A stretch of 64,000 bases of DNA from Robinsoniella peoriensis (GCF_000797495.1 NZ_JTGN01000016.1:1-64000); one strand, 5' to 3'; counted from the stretch's first letter, positions 53,148-62,129 are shown. Notes: generated by a model from the letters alone, not told the origin. Numbers and translations are program-made.

Positions 53148-55865
53148 ATGGAAAGAATTACAATATTACAAAACAGCACAAAAAATGAAAGAATCAATTT
53201 TGGATTACTGCAGCTTGATCAGGCAATGACCAGTGCCGGGTATGAAGTGATTTACGCCCCGCTCCCCCAGTCACCTGCAGAGTATCGGAATATAGAAGGG
53301 AAAAAGGTTTATATTTCTGTATTATGCGAAGACACATTCTTACAGTGGATGGTGGAAAACGAACTATTAATTTTCCATACCCGCCAGCCGGAGGGGGAAG
53401 GCTTTTATATTGAAACCTGTTCTGCAGAGTTAACGGTCATCTGTGGAGGAACAGACACCGGAGCCTTATACGGCTGTATGGAGTTAAAAGAGAGAATTGA
53501 AAGAGACAGAGAATTTCCGGCTGAAATAACCTTTGGAGACGCACCTGTATTTAAACTGAGGGGACCTGCAGTCGGTCTGCAAAAGACAAAGATCGAACCT
53601 CCAAGGCTTACCTATGAATATCCAATTACCCCGGAGCGGTTCCCGTGGTTTTACGATAAAGAGATGTGGACAAAGTTTCTGGATATGCTGTTATCCATGC
53701 GTTGCAACGTGCTCTATATCTGGAGCGGACACCCCTTTTCATCCCTGGTGAAAGTGGCAGACTATCCCGAAGCCCTGGAGGTAACGGAAGAAGAATTTGA
53801 GTTAAACCGTGAAGTATTCGGTTGGCTTACCAGGGAATGTGACCGCAGAGGTATCTGGGTAGTATTAAAATTCTACAATATACATATCCCTCTCCCATTT
53901 GCCAGGAAGCATGGATTGGAACTGCTGCAAAGTAAGATTACACCACTGGTAGCAGACTACACAGGAAAAACAATTAAGGAATTCATCAAATCCTTTCCTC
54001 ATATTGGTCTTATGGTATGCCTGGGAGAAGCACTCCGCGGAACGCAGAACAAGACAGACTGGTTTATCGATACCATCATACCCGCAGTAAAAGAAGGAGC
54101 AGCAGAAGCAGGACTGTCAGAAGAGCCTCCGGTTATTCTGCGCGGTCATGACTGTGACCCTGTTGGAGCCATGGAAGAGGCGAAGAAAAAGTACTCCAAC
54201 CTTTACACCATGTGGAAATATAATGGAGAAAGTCTGACTACTTATTATCCTAAGGGAAAATGGCAGGACATTCACCAGTCGCTAAGCGGATTGGGCACCA
54301 CACATATAATGAATATACATATTCTGGCAGATCTGGAGCCCTTCCAATTTAACGCCCCGTTGTACATTCAGAAGTGTGTGCAGGCTGGACAGCACCGGTT
54401 TGGCTGTAATGGACTGCATCTGTATCCATTGTTCTACTGGGATTGGCCATATACACCGGATAAGGTGTCACCCAGATTATTGCAGATGGACAGGGATTAT
54501 ATCTGGTATGCCGCATGGTTCCGCTATGCATGGAATCCAAACCGTGAAGAAAATACAGAAATGGAACACTGGGTAAATGTATTTGCAAAGCACTACCGGA
54601 TTTCTGCGGAATCAGCAAGAAAGTTATTAATTTCTCAGGAAAATGCGGGGCAGTGTGCGCCGAAAATTCTGGGAAGAATAGGTATTACAGAAGGAAACAG
54701 GCAGACTATGAGTCTTGGAATGACCATGAGCCAGTTTACCAATGTTAACCGCTACCGCCCAAATAAGGAACTTTGGAATTCCGTAGCCCGAAAAGGGGAA
54801 CAGCCGGATGATTATATTCAAAAAGAACTGGCTGGTGAGGCACATATTGGAGAGACGCCGTATGATATGATTTCAGAAGTCAGCGCTCATGCGACAAAGG
54901 CATTACGGCTTATGGAAGAGGTTATGAAAGAAGAAGGAGAAGGAAATGAAGAGCTGAACCGCCTGTATACCGATGCGGCAGCTGTTTACGAAATGAGTAT
55001 TTCCTACTGTAAAAAGCTAGAGGGTGCCATGGAGATCCTGAAATATAAATATACGATGGATAAAAAGTGCAAAGGCGATGTGGCATTGTTAGAAAATGCA
55101 GCGGCATTAATGCAAGACTCTCTTCATGAATTTCGAAATCTTGCAAAACTTACAGAAAGTACTTACCTCTATGCCAACAGTATGCAGACTCCACAGAGAA
55201 AAATACCTTTTCCTAATGGAGAAACCTTCGGACACTGGTCAGCCTGCCTCGCAGAGTACGAAAAGGAATATGAGAACTTTAAGAAACACCTTGCAGAATT
55301 AAAGCAGGGAATTCTGCCAACTGATCATGCAGAGGAAGTGAAAGCGGATGCACTGATACCTGTGCCGTTTACTTTGCTGGGAGATCAGAGCTGTGAAACT
55401 TATGATCTGAAAAAAGGTGACAGTGTATTTTCCGATTGCTCCTGCAAAGTAATCAACCTGGCGCCGGAACTTGAAAAACTGCATGCAGTACGTATGGGAC
55501 TGGGAGCAGCGATTGAAGAAGGGGTAACCGTAAAACTGGATCTGCCACAGGATTCTTATGTACTGATTGGATATATGAATGCCAAGGGGGTAGAGTGGCT
55601 GCAGCTGCCGGATCTTGAAACTAACACCCACGCAGATGACCGGGGAGGGCTGACGGTAGTCTATGCAAATGCCATTAAGGCAGAGGCTTGCCCGCCAATT
55701 AACATTCATGCTTACCGGTATGAAAAAGGAGTTCATGAAATTTATTTTGGAACCGGAGCATTCATGATCGCCGGTGTCGTAGCTGCTGATACGGTATTAA
55801 AACCCAGAAATGCCAACCTGGGCGGTGAGGGACTGGATACCCTGGACTGGTTATACGAAGAATAG
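53148..55865 (+). CDS. Unassigned large protein, possible glycoside hydrolase with TIM-barrel core
   Basis: The product is about 905 residues. The first 140 resemble the alpha/beta N-terminal domain seen before barrels in GH67/GH20-type enzymes (VICGGTDTGALYGCMELKERI). The centre (about 180-480) reads like a TIM barrel, with FLDMLLSMRCNVLYIWSG, LMVCLGEALRG and ILRGHDCDPVG as candidate active-site segments. A helical region (about 500-720) and a beta-rich C-terminal domain follow. I cannot place it in a known family, and no catalytic residues are proven. AGGA at 53140-53143 lies before ATG 53148; ATG 53136 is part of the ribosome site. Lying between two fucosidase genes, it probably cleaves another linkage of the same glycan. 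Confidence 0.55.
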   Translation: MERITILQNSTKNERINFGLLQLDQAMTSAGYEVIYAPLPQSPAEYRNIEGKKVYISVLCEDTFLQWMVENELLIFHTRQPEGEGFYIETCSAELTVICGGTDTGALYGCMELKERIERDREFPAEITFGDAPVFKLRGPAVGLQKTKIEPPRLTYEYPITPERFPWFYDKEMWTKFLDMLLSMRCNVLYIWSGHPFSSLVKVADYPEALEVTEEEFELNREVFGWLTRECDRRGIWVVLKFYNIHIPLPFARKHGLELLQSKITPLVADYTGKTIKEFIKSFPHIGLMVCLGEALRGTQNKTDWFIDTIIPAVKEGAAEAGLSEEPPVILRGHDCDPVGAMEEAKKKYSNLYTMWKYNGESLTTYYPKGKWQDIHQSLSGLGTTHIMNIHILADLEPFQFNAPLYIQKCVQAGQHRFGCNGLHLYPLFYWDWPYTPDKVSPRLLQMDRDYIWYAAWFRYAWNPNREENTEMEHWVNVFAKHYRISAESARKLLISQENAGQCAPKILGRIGITEGNRQTMSLGMTMSQFTNVNRYRPNKELWNSVARKGEQPDDYIQKELAGEAHIGETPYDMISEVSAHATKALRLMEEVMKEEGEGNEELNRLYTDAAAVYEMSISYCKKLEGAMEILKYKYTMDKKCKGDVALLENAAALMQDSLHEFRNLAKLTESTYLYANSMQTPQRKIPFPNGETFGHWSACLAEYEKEYENFKKHLAELKQGILPTDHAEEVKADALIPVPFTLLGDQSCETYDLKKGDSVFSDCSCKVINLAPELEKLHAVRMGLGAAIEEGVTVKLDLPQDSYVLIGYMNAKGVEWLQLPDLETNTHADDRGGLTVVYANAIKAEACPPINIHAYRYEKGVHEIYFGTGAFMIAGVVAADTVLKPRNANLGGEGLDTLDWLYEE

Positions 55866-55876
55866 GAGGAATAAAA

Positions 55877-57223
55877 ATGGGTTCAAAAACACCAAGAGAG
55901 ATGACGGGCGCAGAATTGCGCTCTATGCTGAAAAGCAGTATAAATTTAAAAAGTTTAGGGGGGGTAAAATGCCCGGAACTGAAATTACCGCCGGAGGATT
56001 TACAATGGTGGAGAGATGCAAAAGTAGGGATGTTCGTTCACTGGGGCCTTTATTCCATACTTGGAAGAGGGGAGTGGGCAAGATTTAATGAACAGATTCC
56101 AAAAGAAGAATATGAGGGACTGGCGCAGGAATTCAACCCGGAGAATTTTTCTATGACGGAATGGACAGATCTGGCAAAAGATTTCGGGGCAAAGTATATG
56201 GTAATGGTTACCAGGCACCATGATGGTTTTGCGCTCTGGGACAGTCCTGCAAGCTTTGAGGGATTTACCAGTTACAATACAGGATCGAAAAGAGATTTTG
56301 TAAAAGAATATACGGATGCGGCAAGAGAAGCGGGCCTTCGTGTAGGACTGTATTATTCGCCAATGGACTGGAGATTTCCGGGATATTTTGACCCGGAAGG
56401 ATTGCCGGATAATGCAAAACTGATGAAAGACCAGTGTTACGGACAAGTGGAGGAACTTTGCAGCAAATACGGTCCCATTGATATTATGTGGTACGATGGC
56501 GGATGGCTTGCCCACAAAGGCAGTGACACCTCCAGTGCATGGTTCTGGGAGCCGGTAAATTTAAATAAAGTGGTTCGTAAATATAATCCAAAAACTTTAT
56601 TAAATCCACGTTCCGGATATGAAGGAGACTTTTATTGCGATGAGGGTTCCCACGAGATCAGCGGTAAAATTCTTCCGGTACCCTGGGAGAAAAATATGTG
56701 TGTCTGCAGCGGCAGTTCCTGGGGATGGATGGCAGAAGATCCGGTATCCGATTTTGACTGGCTGATAAAAATGCTGGTAGATGTAATCTGCAGGGATGGG
56801 AATCTGCTTCTGAACGTAGGACCGGATAAAAATGGGAAGCTCTCAGAAGAGGTGAAAACCAGAATGCGGGAAATCGGAGCATGGTTAAAGATAAACGGCG
56901 AAGCAGTCTATGGAACCAGAGGGGGCCCTGTTGAACCGGTAGATAACGTATATGGAACTACCAGCAAAGCAAATAAAATCTATCTGCATGTGCTGGATAC
57001 AAAAGCATTTGCCAGGGAACAGGTTCCATTACAGGAGTATCATGTTGAAAATGCAGCACTTCTTCATGGAGATGCACTTCCATTTGTACAGGATGATGTG
57101 GGGGTACGGATTGATCTAAGCAGTATCCGGGAACCGGAAGTTGATACCATTGTAGTACTTACTTTAAAAGAAGAAGTGAAAGAGGCCGAGGCGGCAGAAA
57201 TCTATTTTACAGGAAAAGTGTGA
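55877..57223 (+). CDS. GH29-family alpha-L-fucosidase
   Basis: The product is 448 residues. The N-terminal DAKVGMFVHWGLYS, YMVMVTRHHDGFALWDS, VGLYYSPMDW and IDIMWYDGGW (nucleophile Asp near 207) are the standard GH29 path. No secretion signal. It is shorter than many secreted fucosidases and lacks extra binding domains. With GH95 it gives two fucosidases of different mechanism in one operon, presumably for different fucose linkages. GGAGGAATAAA precedes the ATG. Its stop codon lies in the first hairpin of the downstream palindromic element. Confidence 0.94.
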   Translation: MGSKTPREMTGAELRSMLKSSINLKSLGGVKCPELKLPPEDLQWWRDAKVGMFVHWGLYSILGRGEWARFNEQIPKEEYEGLAQEFNPENFSMTEWTDLAKDFGAKYMVMVTRHHDGFALWDSPASFEGFTSYNTGSKRDFVKEYTDAAREAGLRVGLYYSPMDWRFPGYFDPEGLPDNAKLMKDQCYGQVEELCSKYGPIDIMWYDGGWLAHKGSDTSSAWFWEPVNLNKVVRKYNPKTLLNPRSGYEGDFYCDEGSHEISGKILPVPWEKNMCVCSGSSWGWMAEDPVSDFDWLIKMLVDVICRDGNLLLNVGPDKNGKLSEEVKTRMREIGAWLKINGEAVYGTRGGPVEPVDNVYGTTSKANKIYLHVLDTKAFAREQVPLQEYHVENAALLHGDALPFVQDDVGVRIDLSSIREPEVDTIVVLTLKEEVKEAEAAEIYFTGKV

Positions 57224-57333
57224 AAGGAAACCCACTTTCACAGTGCGAACTTTGTTCACACTACATATTAGGAATCGCACAAGCCAGCTTGCGCGATTCA
57301 CGGGGAAAGTGTGAAAGAAAAACCGCTTTTACA
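57218..57333. repeat. Dispersed palindromic element, copy 2
   Basis: Four structures follow one another: GTGTGAAAG/CTTTCACA (57218-57242), GTGCGAA/TTCACAC (57244-57260, one mismatch), a 28-base palindrome with one mismatch (57272-57299, core CACAAGCCAGCTTG) and GTGTGAAAG with CTTTTAC (57309-57333). The last two repeat the arrangement at 4667-4731, with its second hairpin inverted. The stretch lies between GH29 and GH42 and has no T-run. Confidence 0.8.
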
Positions 57334-57379
57334 AGCCGGCTGGTGCTATTTATGGAGAACAGAGTAGGAGGAATAGAAA

Positions 57380-59395
57380 ATGCAGTATGGTGTAGCGTAT
57401 TATCCTGAACATAAAACAAAGGAAGAATTACAGCATGACCTGAAACTATTAAAGGAATCCGGTATTAACACGGTTCGTATGGGTGAATTTGCATGGTGTA
57501 AAATGGAGCCGGAACCGGGAGAATATCAGTTTGACTGGCTGGAAGAAGTAGTCATGGAATTAGGTGAAGCAGGGATCAGCAGTATTATCTGCACACCGAC
57601 TGCATGCCCGCCGGCATGGCTGGTTTATGCACATCCTGAGGTTCTCTATGTGGATAACAGAGGGGAAGTCAGGCCTTTTGGTGGACGGAGATTCTATTGT
57701 TACAATAATCCGGTCTATCGGGAGTATTCCGTGAAAATCACAGAGGAAATCGGCAGACGTTTTGGGAAAAATCCATATGTTTCCGGATTTCAGATCGACA
57801 ATGAACCAGCGCAGGAAGCATCCGGACGCTGTCATTGTCCGGTATGTAAAAGTAAATTTTCAGATTATCTGAAAGTAAAATATAAAACGATTGAAGAATA
57901 CAACAGGCGAAGCGGAAATATTTTCTGGGGACAGGATTATGAGAATTTTGATCAGATAAAGCCACCGGTAAATACAATTGAAGTAAGTGCAGAGCAGACC
58001 CTGCCGGTGTACTTTGAAAATCCTACTCTGCGCCTGGAATTCGAACGGTTTGCCAGCGACTCACAGATAGAGTATCAGAATCTTCAGGCGGATATTCTCC
58101 ATAGGTACAGTGATTATCCGGTTACCACGAATGGTACCGGTCTTGCTACCAACAGCATTGACTATTATAAGAGTACGAAGAACCTGGATGTATACGGATT
58201 TGATTTTTATCCCGGACTTCGGGATGCCGCCGTGGATTCCTTTCCTTATGCATTTGCAAGAGGGGTTAAGGATGGGAAGGCATTCTGGGTAATGGAATTT
58301 ATGTCGGGCGGCGGACACCGTTTTGGAGGATCCGGTAGAGTCCAGCCGAATCCGGGTGCACTGAAGCAGGCAGTAATCCAGTCTTATGCCCATGGTGCGG
58401 ATATGATGTTACATTTCCAATTCCGTACCTTCCCATTTGGAGCAGAGCAGCTGAATTATGCTATCGTGGACATGGATGGAGTACCAAGAAGAAGATATTA
58501 TGAAATGCAGGAAACAGCAAGGGTTCTGCAGCAGTTAAAAGCTTACGGGAATGCAGAGTTTGTAAATGAGATCGCGGTCTGCGTAGATTATGATGTGCAC
58601 TGGTCACTTCGCATAAAACCTGTGAATGATCCGGATTTCAATTATCTGGATTATGCCGGCAGAATGTACAATTTATTGGAAGATGCGGGATATAATGCCG
58701 ATGTAATTGGGTTTGCAGCAGATTTTTCCAGATATAAATTCCTAGTGGTGCCTACTGCGTTTATAGCAGACCGAAAATTCCAGGAGAAGCTGCGCAATTT
58801 TGTAAAAAACGGCGGAATATTGATAGCTACCTTCTTGACTTCAGCCAAGAATGAAGACAATGTTGGATATACGGACTCACTTCCGGCAGGATTGAATGAT
58901 GTCTTTGGTGTGAACGTTGAAGAAGTGGAGCCGGTGTTTGCATCCAACAGAACAAAGCTCAGGTTAAATCTGGGTGATACTGTGCAGGAGAGTCTGGATG
59001 GTATGTGGAGTGATTTACTGAAAGGCGATGCGAGGGCAATCGGAATATATATGGAAGATTATAAAACGGGTGCTATGGCAATCAGTGAACATACATATGG
59101 TAAGGGTACGGCATGTTATCTTGGAACAGATGTGGACGATGAATCCATGATGCATTTATTTACCTATTTCTGCGAAAAAGCCGGAATTGAAAAGAATCCT
59201 ATATGCCCGCAGAAAAAAGTGGAAGTAATTCATAGACAACTGGATGGAGCTGATTATTATTATGTGATCAACTTTACGGCTAAGGATACCAGCCTGGTAT
59301 TAGAGAAGCCTATGGAAGATGTTCTGAAAAATTGTACGTGTCAAAAAGAAGTGCATTTGGAGAGGAATGGATTTGCACTTTTAAAAAGGCTGTAA
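57380..59395 (+). CDS. GH42-family beta-galactosidase
   Basis: The product is 671 residues. YGVAYYPEHKTKEELQHDLK opens the barrel. The acid/base Glu is near 141 (FQIDNEPAQE), the nucleophile Glu near 305 (VMEFMSGG). The cysteine set CHCPVCKSKF matches the zinc site of many GH42 enzymes. A trimerisation domain and a small C-terminal beta domain complete the family layout. No signal peptide. These enzymes remove terminal beta-galactose from oligosaccharides. GTAGGAGGAATAG precedes the ATG. Confidence 0.95.
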   Translation: MQYGVAYYPEHKTKEELQHDLKLLKESGINTVRMGEFAWCKMEPEPGEYQFDWLEEVVMELGEAGISSIICTPTACPPAWLVYAHPEVLYVDNRGEVRPFGGRRFYCYNNPVYREYSVKITEEIGRRFGKNPYVSGFQIDNEPAQEASGRCHCPVCKSKFSDYLKVKYKTIEEYNRRSGNIFWGQDYENFDQIKPPVNTIEVSAEQTLPVYFENPTLRLEFERFASDSQIEYQNLQADILHRYSDYPVTTNGTGLATNSIDYYKSTKNLDVYGFDFYPGLRDAAVDSFPYAFARGVKDGKAFWVMEFMSGGGHRFGGSGRVQPNPGALKQAVIQSYAHGADMMLHFQFRTFPFGAEQLNYAIVDMDGVPRRRYYEMQETARVLQQLKAYGNAEFVNEIAVCVDYDVHWSLRIKPVNDPDFNYLDYAGRMYNLLEDAGYNADVIGFAADFSRYKFLVVPTAFIADRKFQEKLRNFVKNGGILIATFLTSAKNEDNVGYTDSLPAGLNDVFGVNVEEVEPVFASNRTKLRLNLGDTVQESLDGMWSDLLKGDARAIGIYMEDYKTGAMAISEHTYGKGTACYLGTDVDDESMMHLFTYFCEKAGIEKNPICPQKKVEVIHRQLDGADYYYVINFTAKDTSLVLEKPMEDVLKNCTCQKEVHLERNGFALLKRL

Positions 59396-59418
59396 TGATG
59401 CAGCTTGCACTATTGATA

Positions 59419-59605
59419 AGTTGAAAGAAAAATAAGAATAAGAAAGGCAGCCACGCATGGATTCTTTCAACCTGTTTTAATTGTGGCAGTATTGCAGACA
59501 AGTCCCCAATATGCAATGGGCATAAGTATAAACACAAGTCCGCAATATGCAATGGGTATAAGTATGAACACAAGTCCGCAATATGCAATGGGTATAAGTA
59601 TGAAC
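59419..59605 (+). repeat. Composite leader element before GH31: hairpin B2, copy A4, 36-bp tandem repeats
   Basis: Hairpin B2 (GTTGAAAGAA at 59420-59429, TTCTTTCAAC at 59462-59471) matches B1 upstream of GH2, including the GATTCTTTCAACCTGTTTTA tail. Copy A4 follows from 59483. Its second half is then repeated as three 36-bp units (59498, 59534, 59570); the last two are identical. Because 36 is a multiple of three, the frame stays open into GH31. Confidence 0.8.
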
Positions 59606-61909
59606 AGAGAAGTTAGCCATATTACCAGGGTCGTGCTGACGCCGGATGGAAAGTTAAGAGAGCCGGGAATGGCAATTGTGAGCAAGAAAGAATATGAAAC
59701 ATTGGTACTGGATCAGGATACAAATGAGGATGTGGCATTTACCCGCAGGGGAGTTCCGCTCATTGCACAGAAAAGCTTTGAATTCCAGAACCGTGAGATT
59801 TTCCAGTATGTGATTGAAGGAAAAAAAGCAAAGATTGTTACAAAGAAGACGATTGACGGGGAGCGTTCTTTTATTGAGAATGCAGCCAGTATTAAGACAG
59901 GTGATGCATTTTCAGGAACTCTTAAATTTACAATAGACGAAGATGAAGCAATCTACGGATTGGGTCAGCAGGAGCAGGGAACTTATAATTACCGCGGGGT
60001 TAAAGAATATCTTTATCAGAACAATATGCAGATCCCCATGCCTGTTTTCCTGTCCTCAAAGGGATATGCTATACTTTTGGATGCTGACTGTCTTATGGCT
60101 TATGAAGAGGCAGATAATATGATTACCCTGAATTTTGATGCGGTAGACCAGATGTCTTATTACGTAATTACCGGAGATGGTTTTGATGCTCTGATTGCAG
60201 GTATCCGGGAACTAACAGGAACAGCAGTGATGCTTCCGCGCTGGGCATTTGGTTATATACAGTCCCGGGAGCGCTATATTACCCAGGAAGATATATTGGC
60301 TACCCGGGAGGAATTTGAAAAACGTGACATTCCGGTGTCCTGTATGGTATTAGACTGGAAATCCTGGGCAGAAGGGCAGTGGGGGAATAAATTCGTTGAT
60401 AAAGAGCGCTTCCCGAATTTAAAGGAAATGACGGATAAACTTCATGAAAAAGATACCGCCTTTATGATTTCCATATGGCCAAATATGAATAAAGGATGTG
60501 ATAACAATCAGGAAATGATGGATGCGGGCAAGTTATTGGCAAACCTATCTACTTATGATGCATTTGATCCTGAAGCAAGAGATCTGTACTGGAAGCAGTG
60601 TGAGAGAGAATTATTCAAAAGCGGAGCAGATGCCTGGTGGTGTGATTCCACAGAACCCTTCACTCCTGACTGGAACGGTTTGGAAAAGAGATCCGAGGAG
60701 GAGCGTTATGAGCTTGCAAGGGAGAATCTGACAAGATATTTTGATGCAAGAAAAGCAAATAATTATGCACTTGTACACGCGAAAGGAATCTACGAGCATC
60801 AAAGAGCGTCAGACAATAAAAAGCGGGTTGCAAACCTGACTCGCTCCGGTTCCCTTTCAATACAGCAGTACGGCACAATTCTATGGTCAGGAGACATCAT
60901 GGCGACCTGGGAAGTTTTCCGCAATCAGATTGCAGAAGGATTAAGCATGTGTATGTCAGGGATTCCTTACTGGACCTTGGATATCGGAGCATTCTTTGCA
61001 GGCTCTACGCAAGGATTCAGACGCTTCTGCGGCGTGGAGGAAGGAGAAGCCCCATGGTTCTGGCATGGTCTTTTCGAAAAAGGAACAGATGATTTTGGTT
61101 ATCGTGAATTGTATACCAGGTGGCTGCAGTTTGGAACCTTTCTTCCGGTTATGCGTTCACATGGAACAGATACCTATCGGGAACCATGGTATTTTGGAGA
61201 GCCGGGGACAGAATATTACGATACCATTGTGGATTATATTAAGCTGCGTTATGAAATGCTGCCTTATACATATTCCTTGGCACACAAGGTAGAAGCAGAT
61301 GATTATACCATATTGCGCAGCCTGATGTTTGATTTCAATAAGGATATTAATGTTCGGGAAATATCCGGAGAATTTATGTATGGTCCTTCTTATCTTGTCT
61401 GCCCGGTAACCCGGGCGATGGAATACGGTCCGGAAAATTCAAAGCTGGATGGAAAAACCACCTGGAAAGTCTACCTTCCGGAAGGGGCCTGCTGGTACCA
61501 TCAGAAGACGAAAGAAGTATTAAACGGCGGACAGAATTTGGAAGTAGAAGCCCCCATAAACTGGCAGCCTGTATTTATCAAGGCAGGTTCCATTCTACCG
61601 CTGAGTAAAAAATGTATGAAGGATGGCACGGCCGATACGATAGAAGTCTATGAAGGACAGGATGGCAGCTTTGACTACTATCTTGATAATGGTGTGGATT
61701 ATCAATACGAAGAAGGAAATTATGCCTTAATTCCAATACGCTACGAAGAAAAGCAAAAATGTGTGATGTTAAATGATGTGGAGGGTAACTATTCTTATCC
61801 ACAGGAATTCGATGTGAAATTTTTCCGGTTGGATGGAATGGTATTGGTAAAACATATATGTTATGAAGGCAAAGGTATGCGTATAGATTTTCATGAGATA
61901 AACGAATAA
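59600..61909 (+). CDS. GH31-family alpha-glycosidase (alpha-glucosidase or alpha-xylosidase)
   Basis: The product is 769 residues from the ATG at 59600 (808 if read from 59483). An N-terminal beta domain (IYGLGQQEQGTYNYRG) leads to the barrel with WAFGYIQSRERY and VSCMVLDWKSW. The nucleophile Asp is near 348 in WWCDSTEPF and the acid/base Asp near 431 in LWSGDIMATW. HGTDTYREPW and a C-terminal beta region follow. The WWCDSTEP form is shared by alpha-glucosidases and alpha-xylosidases, so substrate is open. No signal peptide. The real start is uncertain because the upstream frame is made of repeat units and the ribosome site is weak. Confidence 0.9.
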   Translation: MNREVSHITRVVLTPDGKLREPGMAIVSKKEYETLVLDQDTNEDVAFTRRGVPLIAQKSFEFQNREIFQYVIEGKKAKIVTKKTIDGERSFIENAASIKTGDAFSGTLKFTIDEDEAIYGLGQQEQGTYNYRGVKEYLYQNNMQIPMPVFLSSKGYAILLDADCLMAYEEADNMITLNFDAVDQMSYYVITGDGFDALIAGIRELTGTAVMLPRWAFGYIQSRERYITQEDILATREEFEKRDIPVSCMVLDWKSWAEGQWGNKFVDKERFPNLKEMTDKLHEKDTAFMISIWPNMNKGCDNNQEMMDAGKLLANLSTYDAFDPEARDLYWKQCERELFKSGADAWWCDSTEPFTPDWNGLEKRSEEERYELARENLTRYFDARKANNYALVHAKGIYEHQRASDNKKRVANLTRSGSLSIQQYGTILWSGDIMATWEVFRNQIAEGLSMCMSGIPYWTLDIGAFFAGSTQGFRRFCGVEEGEAPWFWHGLFEKGTDDFGYRELYTRWLQFGTFLPVMRSHGTDTYREPWYFGEPGTEYYDTIVDYIKLRYEMLPYTYSLAHKVEADDYTILRSLMFDFNKDINVREISGEFMYGPSYLVCPVTRAMEYGPENSKLDGKTTWKVYLPEGACWYHQKTKEVLNGGQNLEVEAPINWQPVFIKAGSILPLSKKCMKDGTADTIEVYEGQDGSFDYYLDNGVDYQYEEGNYALIPIRYEEKQKCVMLNDVEGNYSYPQEFDVKFFRLDGMVLVKHICYEGKGMRIDFHEINE

Positions 61910-61917
61910 CGTTTGAT

Positions 61918-61946
61918 TTGACTTTTTTTACGTCAGGTGGTATCAT
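61918..61946 (+). promoter_or_regulatory. Promoter of the predicted antitoxin RNA
   Basis: TTGACT (61918-61923), a 17-base spacer and TATCAT (61941-61946) lie just after the GH31 stop codon and point into the toxin locus. Confidence 0.7.
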
Positions 61947-61952
61947 GTGAGT

Positions 61953-62046
61953 ATAAAAGGAATAACCGCTCGGGTTAGGCAGTTTTCCTCTAGTTAATTT
62001 GATAAGAAAAACTACCCTGTTTTGCGAGAACAGGGTAGTTTTTTAT
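61953..62046 (+). ncRNA. Predicted antitoxin RNA of a type I toxin-antitoxin module
   Basis: The RNA would run from about 61953 to the terminator at 62010-62046. It starts with GGAATAACCG, as the toxin RNA does on the other strand. Its terminator arm AACTACCCTGT is an 11-base perfect complement of ACAGGGTAGTT in the toxin 5' leader (62173-62163), which would let the two RNAs pair. No protein is encoded. This is prediction from layout; the 5' end is estimated. Confidence 0.6.
62007..62046. terminator. Bidirectional terminator shared by toxin and antitoxin RNAs
   Basis: AACTACCCTGTT (62010-62021) and AACAGGGTAGTT (62029-62040) form a perfect 12-bp stem, extended by A-T pairs, with T-runs on both strands. 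The toxin stop codon (62045-62043) touches it. Confidence 0.85.
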
Positions 62047-62129
62047 TTTCGCTTGTCTATATAGCCAAGGAGTGTCAATAAAAACCCGCCAAATAATAAC
62101 ATAAGTGTCAATACCTGGTATGTAGTCAT
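62043..62129 (-). CDS. Holin-like type I toxin peptide (Fst/TxpA-like)
   Basis: The peptide has 28 residues: MTTYQVLTLMLLFGGFLL, then TLLGYIDKRK. One hydrophobic membrane segment (about 5-22) ends in a charged tail, the hallmark of small Firmicute type I toxins annotated as putative holin-like toxins, which insert into the membrane and stop growth when overproduced. GGGGGTGG lies a few bases before the ATG. The mRNA leader is about 58 bases and can pair with the antitoxin RNA encoded convergently. The gene is too short for normal gene finding. It lies between the GH31 gene and a sensor kinase gene. Confidence 0.85.
   Translation of the reverse strand: MTTYQVLTLMLLFGGFLLTLLGYIDKRK

Noticed and set aside
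59483-59599. 39-residue N-terminal extension of the GH31 protein
   Set aside because: It is encoded by dispersed and tandem repeat DNA; similar sequence precedes trpE and GH2 without being part of those proteins. A role in translation initiation remains possible.
59483-59605. CRISPR-like repeat array
   Set aside because: The 36-bp units are directly adjacent with no spacers, and there are no cas genes.
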